Part shown: piece after piece, positions 34,201 to 43,313 of the stretch | How positions within the stretch are numbered: position 1 is the stretch's first letter | Layout: every line of letters begins with the position of its first letter | From: Mesorhizobium sp. B2-1-1 | GTDB lineage: Bacteria > Pseudomonadota > Alphaproteobacteria > Rhizobiales > Rhizobiaceae | Reading direction: 5' to 3' | DNA length: 64,000 nt | Assembly: GCF_006442975.2 (NCBI RefSeq) | Contig: NZ_CP083954.1 | Coordinates: 2,673,501 to 2,737,500 of the forward strand | The notes under the pieces: generated by a model | Database searches by the model: none | What the model was told of the DNA's origin: nothing | The model's input: the letters and a program-made list of their open reading frames with translations, nothing else | Program-made: the position numbers and the translations under genes

Positions 34201-34553
34201 ACGGCCGTGAACGACTGGCTCCGCGCCGCGCCGTTGCGTGCCACTGATGCCGAACAACGCTGTCGAACCACAGGGCCGACACAGCCTCGCATGTGAACTC
34301 TTTCTTCGTGACCGATGCGTTGCCGGCTTACGCCCGGGCCGACGAATCCGGAAGCGAAGATCCGTCAAGGCTCTTCGCTATTGACAGAAATGCTGCTGAA
34401 CTTCCTTCGACGGTCAGTTCTTCTTTCTTATCTCGAATAAAGAATTTTCTTTGCGCGTGGAAGTTCTTTTCAATTCGAGGCGTGTGCGTTACGTTGATTC
34501 CGGGTCAGGGGAAGGGGATACCAAGCGGCGGTAAGCCGGCTGAGGCAACACGT
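34201..34553. other. Gap of 353 bp before the first tandem AraC-type gene
   Basis: No gene is supported here; the open frame running through it is the uninterrupted upstream extension of the AraC-type gene. The middle is AT-rich and contains an 8-bp inverted repeat, GAACTTCC (34398-34405) and GGAAGTTC (34459-34466), 53 bp apart, which could be a regulator site. The AraC-type promoter should lie here. Confidence 0.45.
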
Positions 34554-35498
34554 ATGAAACATGCGGGCGGGGCTCGGGAAAGCGGCGATTCCCAGGGCGT
34601 CGATCAAGAGCGGGCAGCTCGATACGTCCTGGATATCATTCCGGAAAGTGCTGGTCCCAGAAGAGCCACCGCCCGCGGAAGCGTCATCTATTCCGTCCGC
34701 AGTCCGGGATCGCAGAAATTCCTGGCCAGGGAGCATTCCACGGGGATTGTGCTGAGGCCGGCACGCAAGCTGAGAGCCTCGCTCGGCAGTGACAGGATCA
34801 CGCAGTACGATGCGCCGGTCGGCTGTCTCGTCGTCAATCCGGCGGGCGTCGACAGCACGCTGGCCTGGTCGCAGACCAGGGAGAACGCCGTCGTTTCGAT
34901 CTCTCCCGAAGCGCTGTCCGAGCTGGCGGCCCATGAGTTCGACCTCCCGGACGTCAAGCTCGAGCCGCCCGCGTTCGGCACGGTTGACCTGAGGGCGCTC
35001 AACATAGCCCAGATGATCACTGCCGAACTGACCGACAGGCTGCCGCCGAACGAGCTCTATCTGGACTCGCTGCTGACGGTGTTCGGAGTGCATCTGCTGC
35101 GCGGTTATACGGGTCGCAAGAGGCAGGCCGCGTCGCCCAAAGGCGGGCTCTCCGCCGTTGGCGCCCGACGCGTGCGAGAGTATCTCGACCAGAACTTCGT
35201 GCGGAAAGTCATGGTCGCCGAGCTCGCGTCGGTCGCGGGGGTGTCACCAAATCATTTCATAGCAAGGTTCGCCGGGACATTCGGCATGCCGCCGCATCGG
35301 TATCTGATCAACCTGCGCCTCGATCTCGCGGAAAAGCTGCTGGCCGGCGGAGAGTTGCCGATTGCCGAAGTCGCCTACCTTGCCGGATTTTCGGATCAGA
35401 GCCACCTGGCCGCGACCATGAAGAGATACAGGGGAAGGACGCCAGGCGGGCTGGTGACGCTTTCCGCAGGAATTGAAAGCCCGACCATGGCAAAGTAG
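34554..35498 (+). CDS. AraC-family transcriptional regulator, first of a tandem pair
   Basis: About 314 residues from the ATG at 34554, which follows TGAGGC. A longer frame reaches 34293. The N-terminal half is a sensor domain of unknown ligand; residues 215-310 hold a double HTH (VRKVMVAELASVAGVSPNHF, then LPIAEVAYLAGFSDQSHLAA). The FAGTFGMPPHRYLINLRLDLAEKLL linker is very like that of the next gene, so the two arose by duplication. Position points to control of the downstream adhesin operon. Confidence 0.85.
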   Translation: MKHAGGARESGDSQGVDQERAARYVLDIIPESAGPRRATARGSVIYSVRSPGSQKFLAREHSTGIVLRPARKLRASLGSDRITQYDAPVGCLVVNPAGVDSTLAWSQTRENAVVSISPEALSELAAHEFDLPDVKLEPPAFGTVDLRALNIAQMITAELTDRLPPNELYLDSLLTVFGVHLLRGYTGRKRQAASPKGGLSAVGARRVREYLDQNFVRKVMVAELASVAGVSPNHFIARFAGTFGMPPHRYLINLRLDLAEKLLAGGELPIAEVAYLAGFSDQSHLAATMKRYRGRTPGGLVTLSAGIESPTMAK

Positions 35499-35771
35499 CA
35501 ACAGCTGCTGGCCAGCGATCCAAGACCGGAATTTCCTACAAGGCTTCCGGAGTTTTTCAAAATACGTCCGTCACCACCTGTGCCCCAAGCTTTGCTGGAG
35601 TCATTTGGAATGCCATTCAGTTCGCGCATTGCTTGCCATCCGGCCGGATCGATCACATGAGCGGGGTTGGCGATGCGGGCCCGCTTCGATCAATCACGAA
35701 TTGTTTTTCAGGGGAACGGGGAGGGAGGCCTCGGGTTGAAGTTCATCTGGGAAATATCGGGAGGCCGAAAA

Positions 35772-36191
35772 ATGCCGGGCGATGATGGTCCCCCCGGATC
35801 GGTATCCGGAGCCAATCCGGCCCGGCAGCCGCTGCTCAACGTGAAGGGCGGGCTTTCCGTCCGCAGTGCGCGCAAGGTGCAGGAGTTCCTGAACGAGAAC
35901 TTCTCGCGCAAGCTGGCGCTTGCCGAAATGGCCGCCGTCTGCGGATTTTCATCGTACCACTTCGTGCGCGCCTTCTCCAGGACGTTCGGCATGCCGCCGC
36001 ATCAATATGTTCTCGATCTCAGGCTGGACTTCGCGGAAAGACTTCTTGCCGACAGCCGCATGACCATCGCCGACATCGCCCATCTCAGCGGGTTTTCGAG
36101 CCAGAGCCACTTCACCACCATGATGAAGAAATACCGGCAGATGACGCCGATGCAGGCGCGGGCGGGCAAGTTTAACGCAAAGATTAGATGA
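35772..36191 (+). CDS. Stand-alone AraC-type DNA-binding protein, second of the pair
   Basis: Only 139 residues from the ATG at 35772, which has a good GGGAGG ribosome site; the frame extends upstream to 35667. It consists almost wholly of the AraC double HTH (RKLALAEMAAVCGFSSYHF and MTIADIAHLSGFSSQSHFTT) with a 35-residue Pro/Gly-rich leader, and has no sensor domain. By eye about half of its residues match the HTH of the previous gene. Such reduced proteins can act as constitutive activators or as competitors for a shared site. It ends 196 bp before the adhesin gene. Confidence 0.82.
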   Translation: MPGDDGPPGSVSGANPARQPLLNVKGGLSVRSARKVQEFLNENFSRKLALAEMAAVCGFSSYHFVRAFSRTFGMPPHQYVLDLRLDFAERLLADSRMTIADIAHLSGFSSQSHFTTMMKKYRQMTPMQARAGKFNAKIR

Positions 36192-36387
36192 AGCCGCGCT
36201 CTCGTCATTATTTGATTACTTGATTTTAAAGCAGTTGCTAAGGTAACGAGCCGTTAACCTCCGCGTATATGCTCGTATCTTTTCTCACAAGACAGCAATT
36301 TCGTGAAATACCGCGAAGGGGAATCATGTCTTCCTGCTGTGGAGTGGAAGTGTCAGACATTTCGTGCCGGCCAGCGGAGAGGGAACC

Positions 36388-39300
36388 ATGACCGACAATC
36401 ATATTTCGGGCGGCCATATTTCGGGCGGCTCGCTCCTTGTTCAGCGCCGTGCGGCGCATTTCGCCAGTCACTGGATCGCGAATGGCGATCCTCGGTCCCG
36501 TTCGGCCCGGCGCCGCTTGATGGCGGTCCTGCGCATGGCGCATCGTGCGCTGGGCATGGGGCGCAAGCGCTTGGGGCTGGGAACGCTGGGCGTCGGCGGG
36601 GCGCTCGGGACAGCCGTGACGCTGGGCGCCTTCGCGATCGGCATGGCCGCGACGCCGGCTCAGGCGCAATATCAGGCCGGCGGCGGTTCGGCGACCGCTC
36701 CCGAGGCCATCGCGGTCGGAAACGGCTCAAACGCCAGCCTTAACTGGGCCATAGCGCTCGGCTTCCAGGCCCAATCGACGGCGCAATACGGCGTCGCCAT
36801 TGGTCGCACCGCGTCGGCCACGGGCACCGGCGGCGCAGTGGCGATCGGCTCCGGTACGATTTCAAGCAATATCAACACGGTAGCGATCGGCGTCGCCGCG
36901 GGTGCCACTGGGGCCGGGGCCAGCGCGCTGGGCACCAACGCCCAAGCTTCGGGAGGGAACTCCACCGCAGTCGGTGTCAGCGCCACGGCCAGCAACAACT
37001 ATGCGTTCGCCGCTGGCTACGGATCCGTAGCCAGCGGGCTGCGCAGCACTGCGATTGGGCAGTTCGCAGGGGCGTCCGGGCTGGATGCTGTTGCACAAGG
37101 CACCAGCACCGTTGCGAACAGCCAAAATGCCGTCGCCGTCGGCTTCCAGTCGACCGCAACCGCGATAAACGCCGTCTATCTCGGCTCGCGCACCGCTGCC
37201 GGGACGGGAGCCTTGGCCCAGAGCGCCGTTGCTATCGGTACGGACGTGACGGCGTCTCAGGTCGACACCACCGCAATCGGACGCCAAAGCAAGGCAACGG
37301 GAACGGGCGCCACGGCGATGGGTAAGAACGCCAGCGCCTGGGGCAACCAGTCCATTGCATTCGGTGTGGGCGCGCAGGCAGGCGTGCAGGCCGACACGGC
37401 CGTGCCCAACAGCATCGCCATCGGCACCAGCGCGCTTGCGAATAAGAACAACGCGATGGCGCTCGGCACGCTGGCCAATGCCACGGAGGACGGTGCCATC
37501 GCCATGGGCTCCTCTACCAACGCGACAGCCACGCAGGCCGTGGCGCTTGGCGTTTCCGTCAACGCCACTGGCGCCGGCGCCACCGTGGTGGGCAGCGCAG
37601 GCTCCACTGCGTCCGGCGCCTACTCCATTGTGGTAGGCGCCACCAGTACCGCGAGCGGAGCCAATTCCATCGCCATCGGCCCCTCGACCAACGCGACGGC
37701 GGCTAACACCATCGCCTTGGGCGCCAGCGCCAAGGCGGATTCCGCCGAAGCGGTCGCCATGGGCACCAATGCGGTAGCGACCGGCGGCAAGGCCGTCTCC
37801 ATCGGCTCCGGCAACACCGCCTTTGGCGACGGCGCGGTATCGATCGGCGACCCGAGCTATGCCAGCGGCACCGGCGCCTTCACCGGCGGCGCCAACAACA
37901 TCGCCAACAGCGACGGCACGGCGACCGCCACCGCGGCCAACATGGCCAACGGCGCCGTCGCGATCGGCAACAGCAACAAGGCGATCGGGCAGGGCTCGGT
38001 CGCACTGGGCAACGGCTCGACGGCGGGCGCGGCCGGCCTCGCCGGAAATGTCGCGCTCGGCGATGGCGCGACGGCGGCGGCAAGCTCCGGCGACGTGGCG
38101 CTCGGCTCGGGCTCGGTGACCACCACGGCGGTCGACACGGCCAGCGGGGTGGTCAACGGCACCACCTACGCCTTCCAGGGCACCAACCCGACCTCGACGG
38201 TCAGCATCGGCGCGGCCGGCGCGGAACGCACCATCACCAACCTGGCGGCTGGGCGGATCAGCGCGCTCTCGACCGACGCCATCAACGGCTCGCAGCTCTT
38301 CGCCACCAACCAGGCGGTCGATGCCATCGGCGCCGTCGTCAACAACATCAATGTCGGCGGCGGCATCAAGTATTTCCATGCCAACTCGACGCTGGCGGAT
38401 TCGCAGGCGCTGGGAGCCGATTCCGTCGCTGTCGGCCCGAATGCGGTCGCCAACAATGCCGGCGATGTCGCGATCGGCCTGAATTCGACGTCGGGCGCCA
38501 CGACCAATGTCGGCGGCACGACGATCGGCGGCGTCAACTATACCTTCGCCGGCGGCACGCCGGCGGGCGCCTTCTCGGTCGGCTCGGCCGGCGCCGAGCG
38601 CCAGATCCAGAACGTCGCCGCCGGACAGTTGAACGGCGGTTCGACCGACGCGGTCAACGGCTCGCAGCTCTTCGCCACCAATCAGCAGGTGACGGCCAAC
38701 ACCACCGCCATTTCCAATATCGGCGCAGGCGTGACCAATCTCGGCAACACGATCAACAACATCACCGGCGACACGTCGACCGTCTTCACCGACGCCAATG
38801 GCGAAGGCATCCGCTATGCCCGCACCAATGAGTTCGGGCTGGCGCAGACCGATTCCTTCGCCCAGGGCGTCGGCTCCACAGCGGTCGGCTACAATGCGAC
38901 CGCCACCGGCGTCAGCGCGCTGGCGCTCGGCCGCGACAGCAATGCCAGCATCGACGGCGGCGTGGCCCTCGGCTCGGGTTCGCTCTCCGATCGCCCGATC
39001 GCTCCGGCTACCGGGCAACTGCCCGCCGGCCCATCCAACTTCATCCAGTACAACACCACCGACAAGGCGCTGCTCGGCGCCGTTTCGGTCGGCAACGCCA
39101 CCTCCTACCGGCAGATCACCAATGTCGCCGACGGCACGCAGGACCAGGACGCGGTGACGGTGCGCCAGCTCGCGGGCGCCATCGCCGCCGTGTCGGCCAC
39201 CTCGACCAAGTATTTCCATGCCAATTCGGTGGCGGCCGACTCACTGGCGGTCGGCGCGGAATCGGTCGCGGTCGGTCCGACCACGGTCGTCAACGGCGAT

Positions 39301-40791
39301 AACGGCATCGGCATCGGTAACGGCGCCATCGTCGACCAGACGGCGCCCGGCGGAACCGCCATCGGCCAGAACGCCCATGTGATGCTGGCGGACGGCCTTG
39401 CCTTCGGCACCAATTCGCTCGCCTCCGGCATCCAGTCGGTGGCGCTCGGCGCCGGCGCCCAAAGCACCTTCATCAACAGCGTGGCGCTGGGCGCGCAGTC
39501 CATCACCTCGGTCGGTGCGCAGGCCGGCTACGCGGCCTTTGCCCTGACCGCTCCGCAGACCTCGGTGGGCGAGGTGTCGATCGGCGACGCCGGAGCTGAA
39601 CGCAAGCTCACCAATGTCGCGGCGGGCTCGGCCGACACCGACGGCGTCAACGTCTCGCAGCTGCGCGGCGTGTCGCAAAACGTGACCAACCTGTTCGGCG
39701 GCACCACCACGCTCAACCCCGACGGCTCGATCACCGGGCCGACCTACACCGTCCAGGGCAACACCTACACGACCGTCTATGACGGGCTCACGGCGGTCGA
39801 CAATGCCTTGACCACCATCAGCAATGGCGGCGGCATCAAGTACTTCCACGCCAATTCGTCGCTGGCCGACAGTATCGCCGGCGGCACCGACGCCGTGGCG
39901 ATCGGGCCCGAAAGCGTGGCGAGCGGCAACGACAGCCTGGCCGCCGGCCATGGCTCTACGGCTACCGGGGCGGGCGCCGTCGCGCTCGGCCAGGGCGCGC
40001 AGGCCAACAACGCCAACGATGTGGCGCTCGGCTCCGGCTCGGTGACGCAGACCGCCGTCGGCACCTCCAGCACCGTCATCAACGGCAAGACCTATGCCTT
40101 TGCCGGCACGACGCCGACCGGGACAGTCAGCGTCGGCGATGCCGGCGCGGAGAGGACGATCACCAATGTCGCTGCCGGACGGATCGCCGCCGACAGCACC
40201 GACGCGATCAACGGTTCGCAACTCTTCGCCTCCAACCAGGCGATCGAGGCCCTGCAAACCGGCGTCGGAAATCTCAACCAGAATGCGGTGACGTATGACA
40301 CGCAGGGCGGCGCCAAGACGAACACCATCACGCTGCAAGGCGGCGACGTCAACGCGCCGGTCGTCATCTCCAATGTCGGACCCGGCGTCGCCGGCACCGA
40401 CGCGGTCAATGTCAACCAGCTGACCAAGGGCCTGGACACCGCCATCAGCACATCCAACAGCTATACCGACAAGGTGGCGGCCACGACCCTGCAACAGGCC
40501 AACGACTATACCGACCAGAAACTCGGCCAGCTGAATTCGGACATCAGCGGCATCCGCGACGAAGCCCGGCAAGCGGCGGCAATCGGCCTTGCCGCAGCCT
40601 CGCTGCGCTACGACGACCGTCCCGGAAAGCTGAGCGTCGCGGCGGGCGGCGGCTTCTGGCGGGACGCCAGCGCCTTTGCCTTCGGCGCGGGCTACACCAG
40701 CGAGGACGGCCGCATCCGCGGCAATGTCTCGGGCACGGCGGCGGGCGGAAATGTCGGTGTCGGCGCCGGCCTGAGCTTCACGTTAAACTGA
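36388..40791 (+). CDS. Trimeric autotransporter adhesin (YadA-like, type Vc)
   Basis: A 1467-residue surface adhesin. It has an extended 93-residue signal region with a hydrophobic core (LGTLGVGGALGTAVTLGAF) and cleavage at AQA before residue 94. The head (about 100-600) is built of 14-residue YadA-type left-handed beta-roll repeats with the pattern AIGxxAxAxGxxSxALG. The neck/stalk region contains DAVNGSQLFATNQ repeats, three KYFHANS segments and a coiled coil. The last 75 residues (IGLAAASLRYDDRPGKLSVA to the end) form the trimeric membrane anchor. The ATG at 36388 follows GGAGAGGGAACC. IalB follows 7 bp downstream, so it heads an apparent five-gene operon. Confidence 0.95.
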   Translation: MTDNHISGGHISGGSLLVQRRAAHFASHWIANGDPRSRSARRRLMAVLRMAHRALGMGRKRLGLGTLGVGGALGTAVTLGAFAIGMAATPAQAQYQAGGGSATAPEAIAVGNGSNASLNWAIALGFQAQSTAQYGVAIGRTASATGTGGAVAIGSGTISSNINTVAIGVAAGATGAGASALGTNAQASGGNSTAVGVSATASNNYAFAAGYGSVASGLRSTAIGQFAGASGLDAVAQGTSTVANSQNAVAVGFQSTATAINAVYLGSRTAAGTGALAQSAVAIGTDVTASQVDTTAIGRQSKATGTGATAMGKNASAWGNQSIAFGVGAQAGVQADTAVPNSIAIGTSALANKNNAMALGTLANATEDGAIAMGSSTNATATQAVALGVSVNATGAGATVVGSAGSTASGAYSIVVGATSTASGANSIAIGPSTNATAANTIALGASAKADSAEAVAMGTNAVATGGKAVSIGSGNTAFGDGAVSIGDPSYASGTGAFTGGANNIANSDGTATATAANMANGAVAIGNSNKAIGQGSVALGNGSTAGAAGLAGNVALGDGATAAASSGDVALGSGSVTTTAVDTASGVVNGTTYAFQGTNPTSTVSIGAAGAERTITNLAAGRISALSTDAINGSQLFATNQAVDAIGAVVNNINVGGGIKYFHANSTLADSQALGADSVAVGPNAVANNAGDVAIGLNSTSGATTNVGGTTIGGVNYTFAGGTPAGAFSVGSAGAERQIQNVAAGQLNGGSTDAVNGSQLFATNQQVTANTTAISNIGAGVTNLGNTINNITGDTSTVFTDANGEGIRYARTNEFGLAQTDSFAQGVGSTAVGYNATATGVSALALGRDSNASIDGGVALGSGSLSDRPIAPATGQLPAGPSNFIQYNTTDKALLGAVSVGNATSYRQITNVADGTQDQDAVTVRQLAGAIAAVSATSTKYFHANSVAADSLAVGAESVAVGPTTVVNGDNGIGIGNGAIVDQTAPGGTAIGQNAHVMLADGLAFGTNSLASGIQSVALGAGAQSTFINSVALGAQSITSVGAQAGYAAFALTAPQTSVGEVSIGDAGAERKLTNVAAGSADTDGVNVSQLRGVSQNVTNLFGGTTTLNPDGSITGPTYTVQGNTYTTVYDGLTAVDNALTTISNGGGIKYFHANSSLADSIAGGTDAVAIGPESVASGNDSLAAGHGSTATGAGAVALGQGAQANNANDVALGSGSVTQTAVGTSSTVINGKTYAFAGTTPTGTVSVGDAGAERTITNVAAGRIAADSTDAINGSQLFASNQAIEALQTGVGNLNQNAVTYDTQGGAKTNTITLQGGDVNAPVVISNVGPGVAGTDAVNVNQLTKGLDTAISTSNSYTDKVAATTLQQANDYTDQKLGQLNSDISGIRDEARQAAAIGLAAASLRYDDRPGKLSVAAGGGFWRDASAFAFGAGYTSEDGRIRGNVSGTAAGGNVGVGAGLSFTLN

Positions 40792-40798
40792 GGCGGGA

Positions 40799-41386
40799 AT
40801 GAACGGGGCAACCAGCCGTCATGCCCGGCTTTTCCTCCTGACCTGCCTGGCGCTTGCCGGCGGCCTGTCCTTGGCCGCCGGGCCAGCCGCCGCGCAAGCG
40901 ACCGCGCCCTACAGGATCAAGCCATCCGACGTGGCGGTGCCGCCGGATGTGAAGCTGGGCCAATACCAGCGCACCATCCGGCCCTTCGAGAACTGGACGC
41001 TGATCTGCGACGAGAACCTCAAGGCGCGCAAGAAGGTCTGCAATGTCTCGCAGGTGATCGAGGACGGGGCCGGCAGGATGGCCTTCAGCTGGTCGCTCGC
41101 GGCCACGCAGGACGGCAAGCCCTACATGATCCTGCGCACCGCGCCGAACGCCAAAAGCGACGGCCTGGTGTCGCTGAAGTTCGACGGGCGCGACCCGATC
41201 GACGTCCACTTGAACGGCTGCAACGAAGTGGTCTGCGTCGGCATGCTGCCGGTGGGGCCCGTCATCCGCCAGCAGATAGTGCAGAAAGCGACGCCGGCCA
41301 TCTCCTACCCGACCGTCGACGGCCAGACGATTACCGTGACCGCAACGCTCAAGGGGCTGTCCGAGGCCCTTGCGCCAATCAAATAA
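40799..41386 (+). CDS. IalB-family (invasion-associated locus B) secreted protein
   Basis: The 195-residue protein has a signal peptide (hydrophobic LFLLTCLALAGGLSLAAG, AAA-QA cleavage near 32-34) and the IalB fold: FENWTLICDENLKARKKVC and DVHLNGCNEVVCVGMLP, with two Cys pairs likely to form disulfides. IalB proteins of Bartonella and Brucella aid host-cell interaction, but the molecular role is not settled. It begins 7 bp after the adhesin stop. Confidence 0.9.
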   Translation: MNGATSRHARLFLLTCLALAGGLSLAAGPAAAQATAPYRIKPSDVAVPPDVKLGQYQRTIRPFENWTLICDENLKARKKVCNVSQVIEDGAGRMAFSWSLAATQDGKPYMILRTAPNAKSDGLVSLKFDGRDPIDVHLNGCNEVVCVGMLPVGPVIRQQIVQKATPAISYPTVDGQTITVTATLKGLSEALAPIK

Positions 41387-41399
41387 CCGAGGCAGCACC

Positions 41400-42086
41400 G
41401 TGAGCCAGCAAGACCCGTTCATCTCCCCAGCGCGCGGCCCGAGCGTGGAGCCGGACCGCAAGAGGATCGTCGAGCCCGATCGCAAGAGGGGCGCCGAGCC
41501 GCAGCGGCGGTGGCCGCGCGTCCTAGCCTTCTCGCTGCTGGGGCTGGCCATGATCGGCATCGGCTTCGCTGCCGCCAACTATGCCGCGATCGCCGGTCTC
41601 GTCGGCACCCCGACGGCGGCGCAGGCCCGGACGGCGCCGCCCGCATTGCCGGACTCGCCTTTCCTCGAACATGTCAAACAGGCCGGCGTGCAGGCCTGCT
41701 CGACGATCTTTCCCGTGCTCGGACAGGTTCTGACGACGGGCTCGAAATACAGCGTCAAATCCTTGTGGAACGACCAGGCCGCCGACAAGCACGCCGTGCA
41801 GGCCCTCGTCGGCATGGACTATTCGACGGAAAAATACAGCGGACCGGCCGCCGGAGTGGTTTTCGCATCGCCCACCGCTTCCGGCTGCGAAGGCGCGATG
41901 GTGCGGGTGGCACCGTTCGCCAGCCCGTGTTCGGAGATCCCGTCCGTTCTTCCGCAAGGCAGCAAGATCACCGATCATCTCGGCCAGGTCGAAGTGTACG
42001 AGCTGGGCGGCAATTCGGGCGAAGCGCTTCTGCTGCCGACCGGCAATAGCTGCGTGGTGATTTCCATCGCGTCGGCGTCGAAGTGA
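41400..42086 (+). CDS. Single-pass membrane protein of the adhesin operon, unknown
   Basis: The 228-residue protein starts at GTG (GAGG seven bases upstream). A basic cytoplasmic tail of about 40 residues includes a duplicated EPDRKR stretch; residues 41-63 (VLAFSLLGLAMIGIGFAAAN) are a membrane anchor; the rest is periplasmic, with several cysteines (QACSTIF, SGCEGAM, SPCSEI, NSCVVIS) that may pair. It is 13 bp after the IalB gene. I do not recognise a family. The anchor-plus-disulfide-domain layout would suit an assembly or scaffolding partner of the adhesin (inference). Confidence 0.72.
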   Translation: MSQQDPFISPARGPSVEPDRKRIVEPDRKRGAEPQRRWPRVLAFSLLGLAMIGIGFAAANYAAIAGLVGTPTAAQARTAPPALPDSPFLEHVKQAGVQACSTIFPVLGQVLTTGSKYSVKSLWNDQAADKHAVQALVGMDYSTEKYSGPAAGVVFASPTASGCEGAMVRVAPFASPCSEIPSVLPQGSKITDHLGQVEVYELGGNSGEALLLPTGNSCVVISIASASK

Positions 42087-42136
42087 GACAACGGGATAGG
42101 CGAATGGGCGAGGGCTCCTGGAAAGGATTGCAGACC

Positions 42137-42604
42137 ATGAAATCGCGACGTCTGGCAGTTTTGTGCATGGCCCTGCTGTGGAGCGGGCAGGTTGTCTCGG
42201 CCGACCTTGTGGCGCCGCCGGAGCCGGAGCCGAAGGAGGAAAAAGGCATCTGGGGGGCGATCGCCTATTCCAACATCGATACCAAGCACGGCTTCTTCTG
42301 GGGCGCCGACAAGCGCCAGGAGGCGAAGGACGCCGCGATGAAATATTGCGAGAACGCCGGCGGCAAGGGCTGCACTGTTGTCACCGTGTTCCGCAATCAC
42401 CGCCATTGGACAGACGACGACGAGACGGGCTTTCCCTATAAGCACTGCGGCGCCCTGGCCGTGGCCAGGGAGAAGCAGAGCGACCGGCTGACGCCCTGGG
42501 GGGCGAACTCGGCCGAGACCCGCAAGGACGCGGAAGACCTCGCTCTGCAAGCCTGCGAGGCGGCGGGAACCGAATGCAAGATCCGCGAGTGGGTCTGTAC
42601 CTGA
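42137..42604 (+). CDS. DUF4189-family secreted protein
   Basis: About 155 residues: signal peptide (LAVLCMALLWSGQVVSA), a short Pro/Glu-rich spacer, then the DUF4189 pattern WGAIAYSNIDTKHGFFWG, followed by EAKDAAMKYCENAGGKGCTVV and ALQACEAAGTECKIREWVC. The paired cysteines probably form disulfides. The start is the ATG at 42137 after GGAAAGGA; an earlier ATG at 42104 is in frame. It follows the membrane protein by 50 bp in the same direction. Confidence 0.85.
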   Translation: MKSRRLAVLCMALLWSGQVVSADLVAPPEPEPKEEKGIWGAIAYSNIDTKHGFFWGADKRQEAKDAAMKYCENAGGKGCTVVTVFRNHRHWTDDDETGFPYKHCGALAVAREKQSDRLTPWGANSAETRKDAEDLALQACEAAGTECKIREWVCT

Positions 42605-42668
42605 AGCGCACCGCGCTCACGCGACGCGCTTTGGAATTGCTTTTGCACCCTGCGTGAGGCAGATGACC

Positions 42669-43286
42669 ATGCCCACGGCCCCGAAAATCCCATCCGGTTT
42701 TCGGGGCCATGCGCGTGAACCCCGAAAGAGAAAGTCGCCATCGTTGTTTGACAGATTTGTTCTTCTGAAGGCGGCCGCAATCTGCGCGGTGGCCCTGGCT
42801 GCATCGAGTGCCTGTGCGCAACAACAGCAGGCGGCCACGCTTCCAAACGGCGCGTCGTCGCTCCAGGAGACCTATCAGGACTGGAGCCTGGCCTGCACCA
42901 TCCAGGACAATGCACGCGCCTGCTCGGTTTCGCAGGACCAGACGCAGAAGAACGGCCAGAGGCTGCTGGCCGTGGAGTTGCGCGCGGGGCCGAAGGGTGG
43001 ATTGACCGGAACCCTGCTTCTGCCTTTCGGCATCCTGTTCGACCCAGGCGTGACGATCCAGGTCGACGACCAGCCGCCCCTCGGCCAGTTGCGGTTCCGC
43101 ACCTGCCTGCCGAACGGATGCGTGGCGCAGTTTCCGATCGACCGGGCGCTGGCGCAGAAGCTGAAGGCGGGCGGCGTATTGACGCTCAACGTCGTCACCG
43201 ACGCCGAGACCAAGCTCAACTTCCCCGTCTCCCTGAAAGGCCTCGGCGCCGCCCTCGACCGCGTCGCGGCGCTGAGCGGGCGCTGA
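42669..43286 (+). CDS. Second IalB-family secreted protein
   Basis: About 205 residues. A basic N-terminus precedes a signal peptide (AAAICAVALAASSACAQQ). The mature part has YQDWSLACTIQDNARACSVSQ and FRTCLPNGCVAQFPI, the IalB cysteine pairs. The ATG at 42669 is nine bases after GAGG; an ATG at 42663 and a GTG at 42654 are also possible. Residue identity to the first IalB gene is modest, so the two are old paralogs. It is last in the apparent adhesin operon. Confidence 0.88.
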   Translation: MPTAPKIPSGFRGHAREPRKRKSPSLFDRFVLLKAAAICAVALAASSACAQQQQAATLPNGASSLQETYQDWSLACTIQDNARACSVSQDQTQKNGQRLLAVELRAGPKGGLTGTLLLPFGILFDPGVTIQVDDQPPLGQLRFRTCLPNGCVAQFPIDRALAQKLKAGGVLTLNVVTDAETKLNFPVSLKGLGAALDRVAALSGR

Positions 43287-43313
43287 GGCGGGACGAAGCT
43301 TTAGCTGGGGCGA

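Noticed and set aside
36862..39219. A 785-codon open frame on the minus strand opposite the trimeric adhesin, plus several shorter ones
   Set aside because: It is the mirror of repetitive, GC-rich adhesin coding sequence; the predicted product is low-complexity Arg/Gly/Ala/Asp with no domain, and the plus-strand adhesin is unambiguous.
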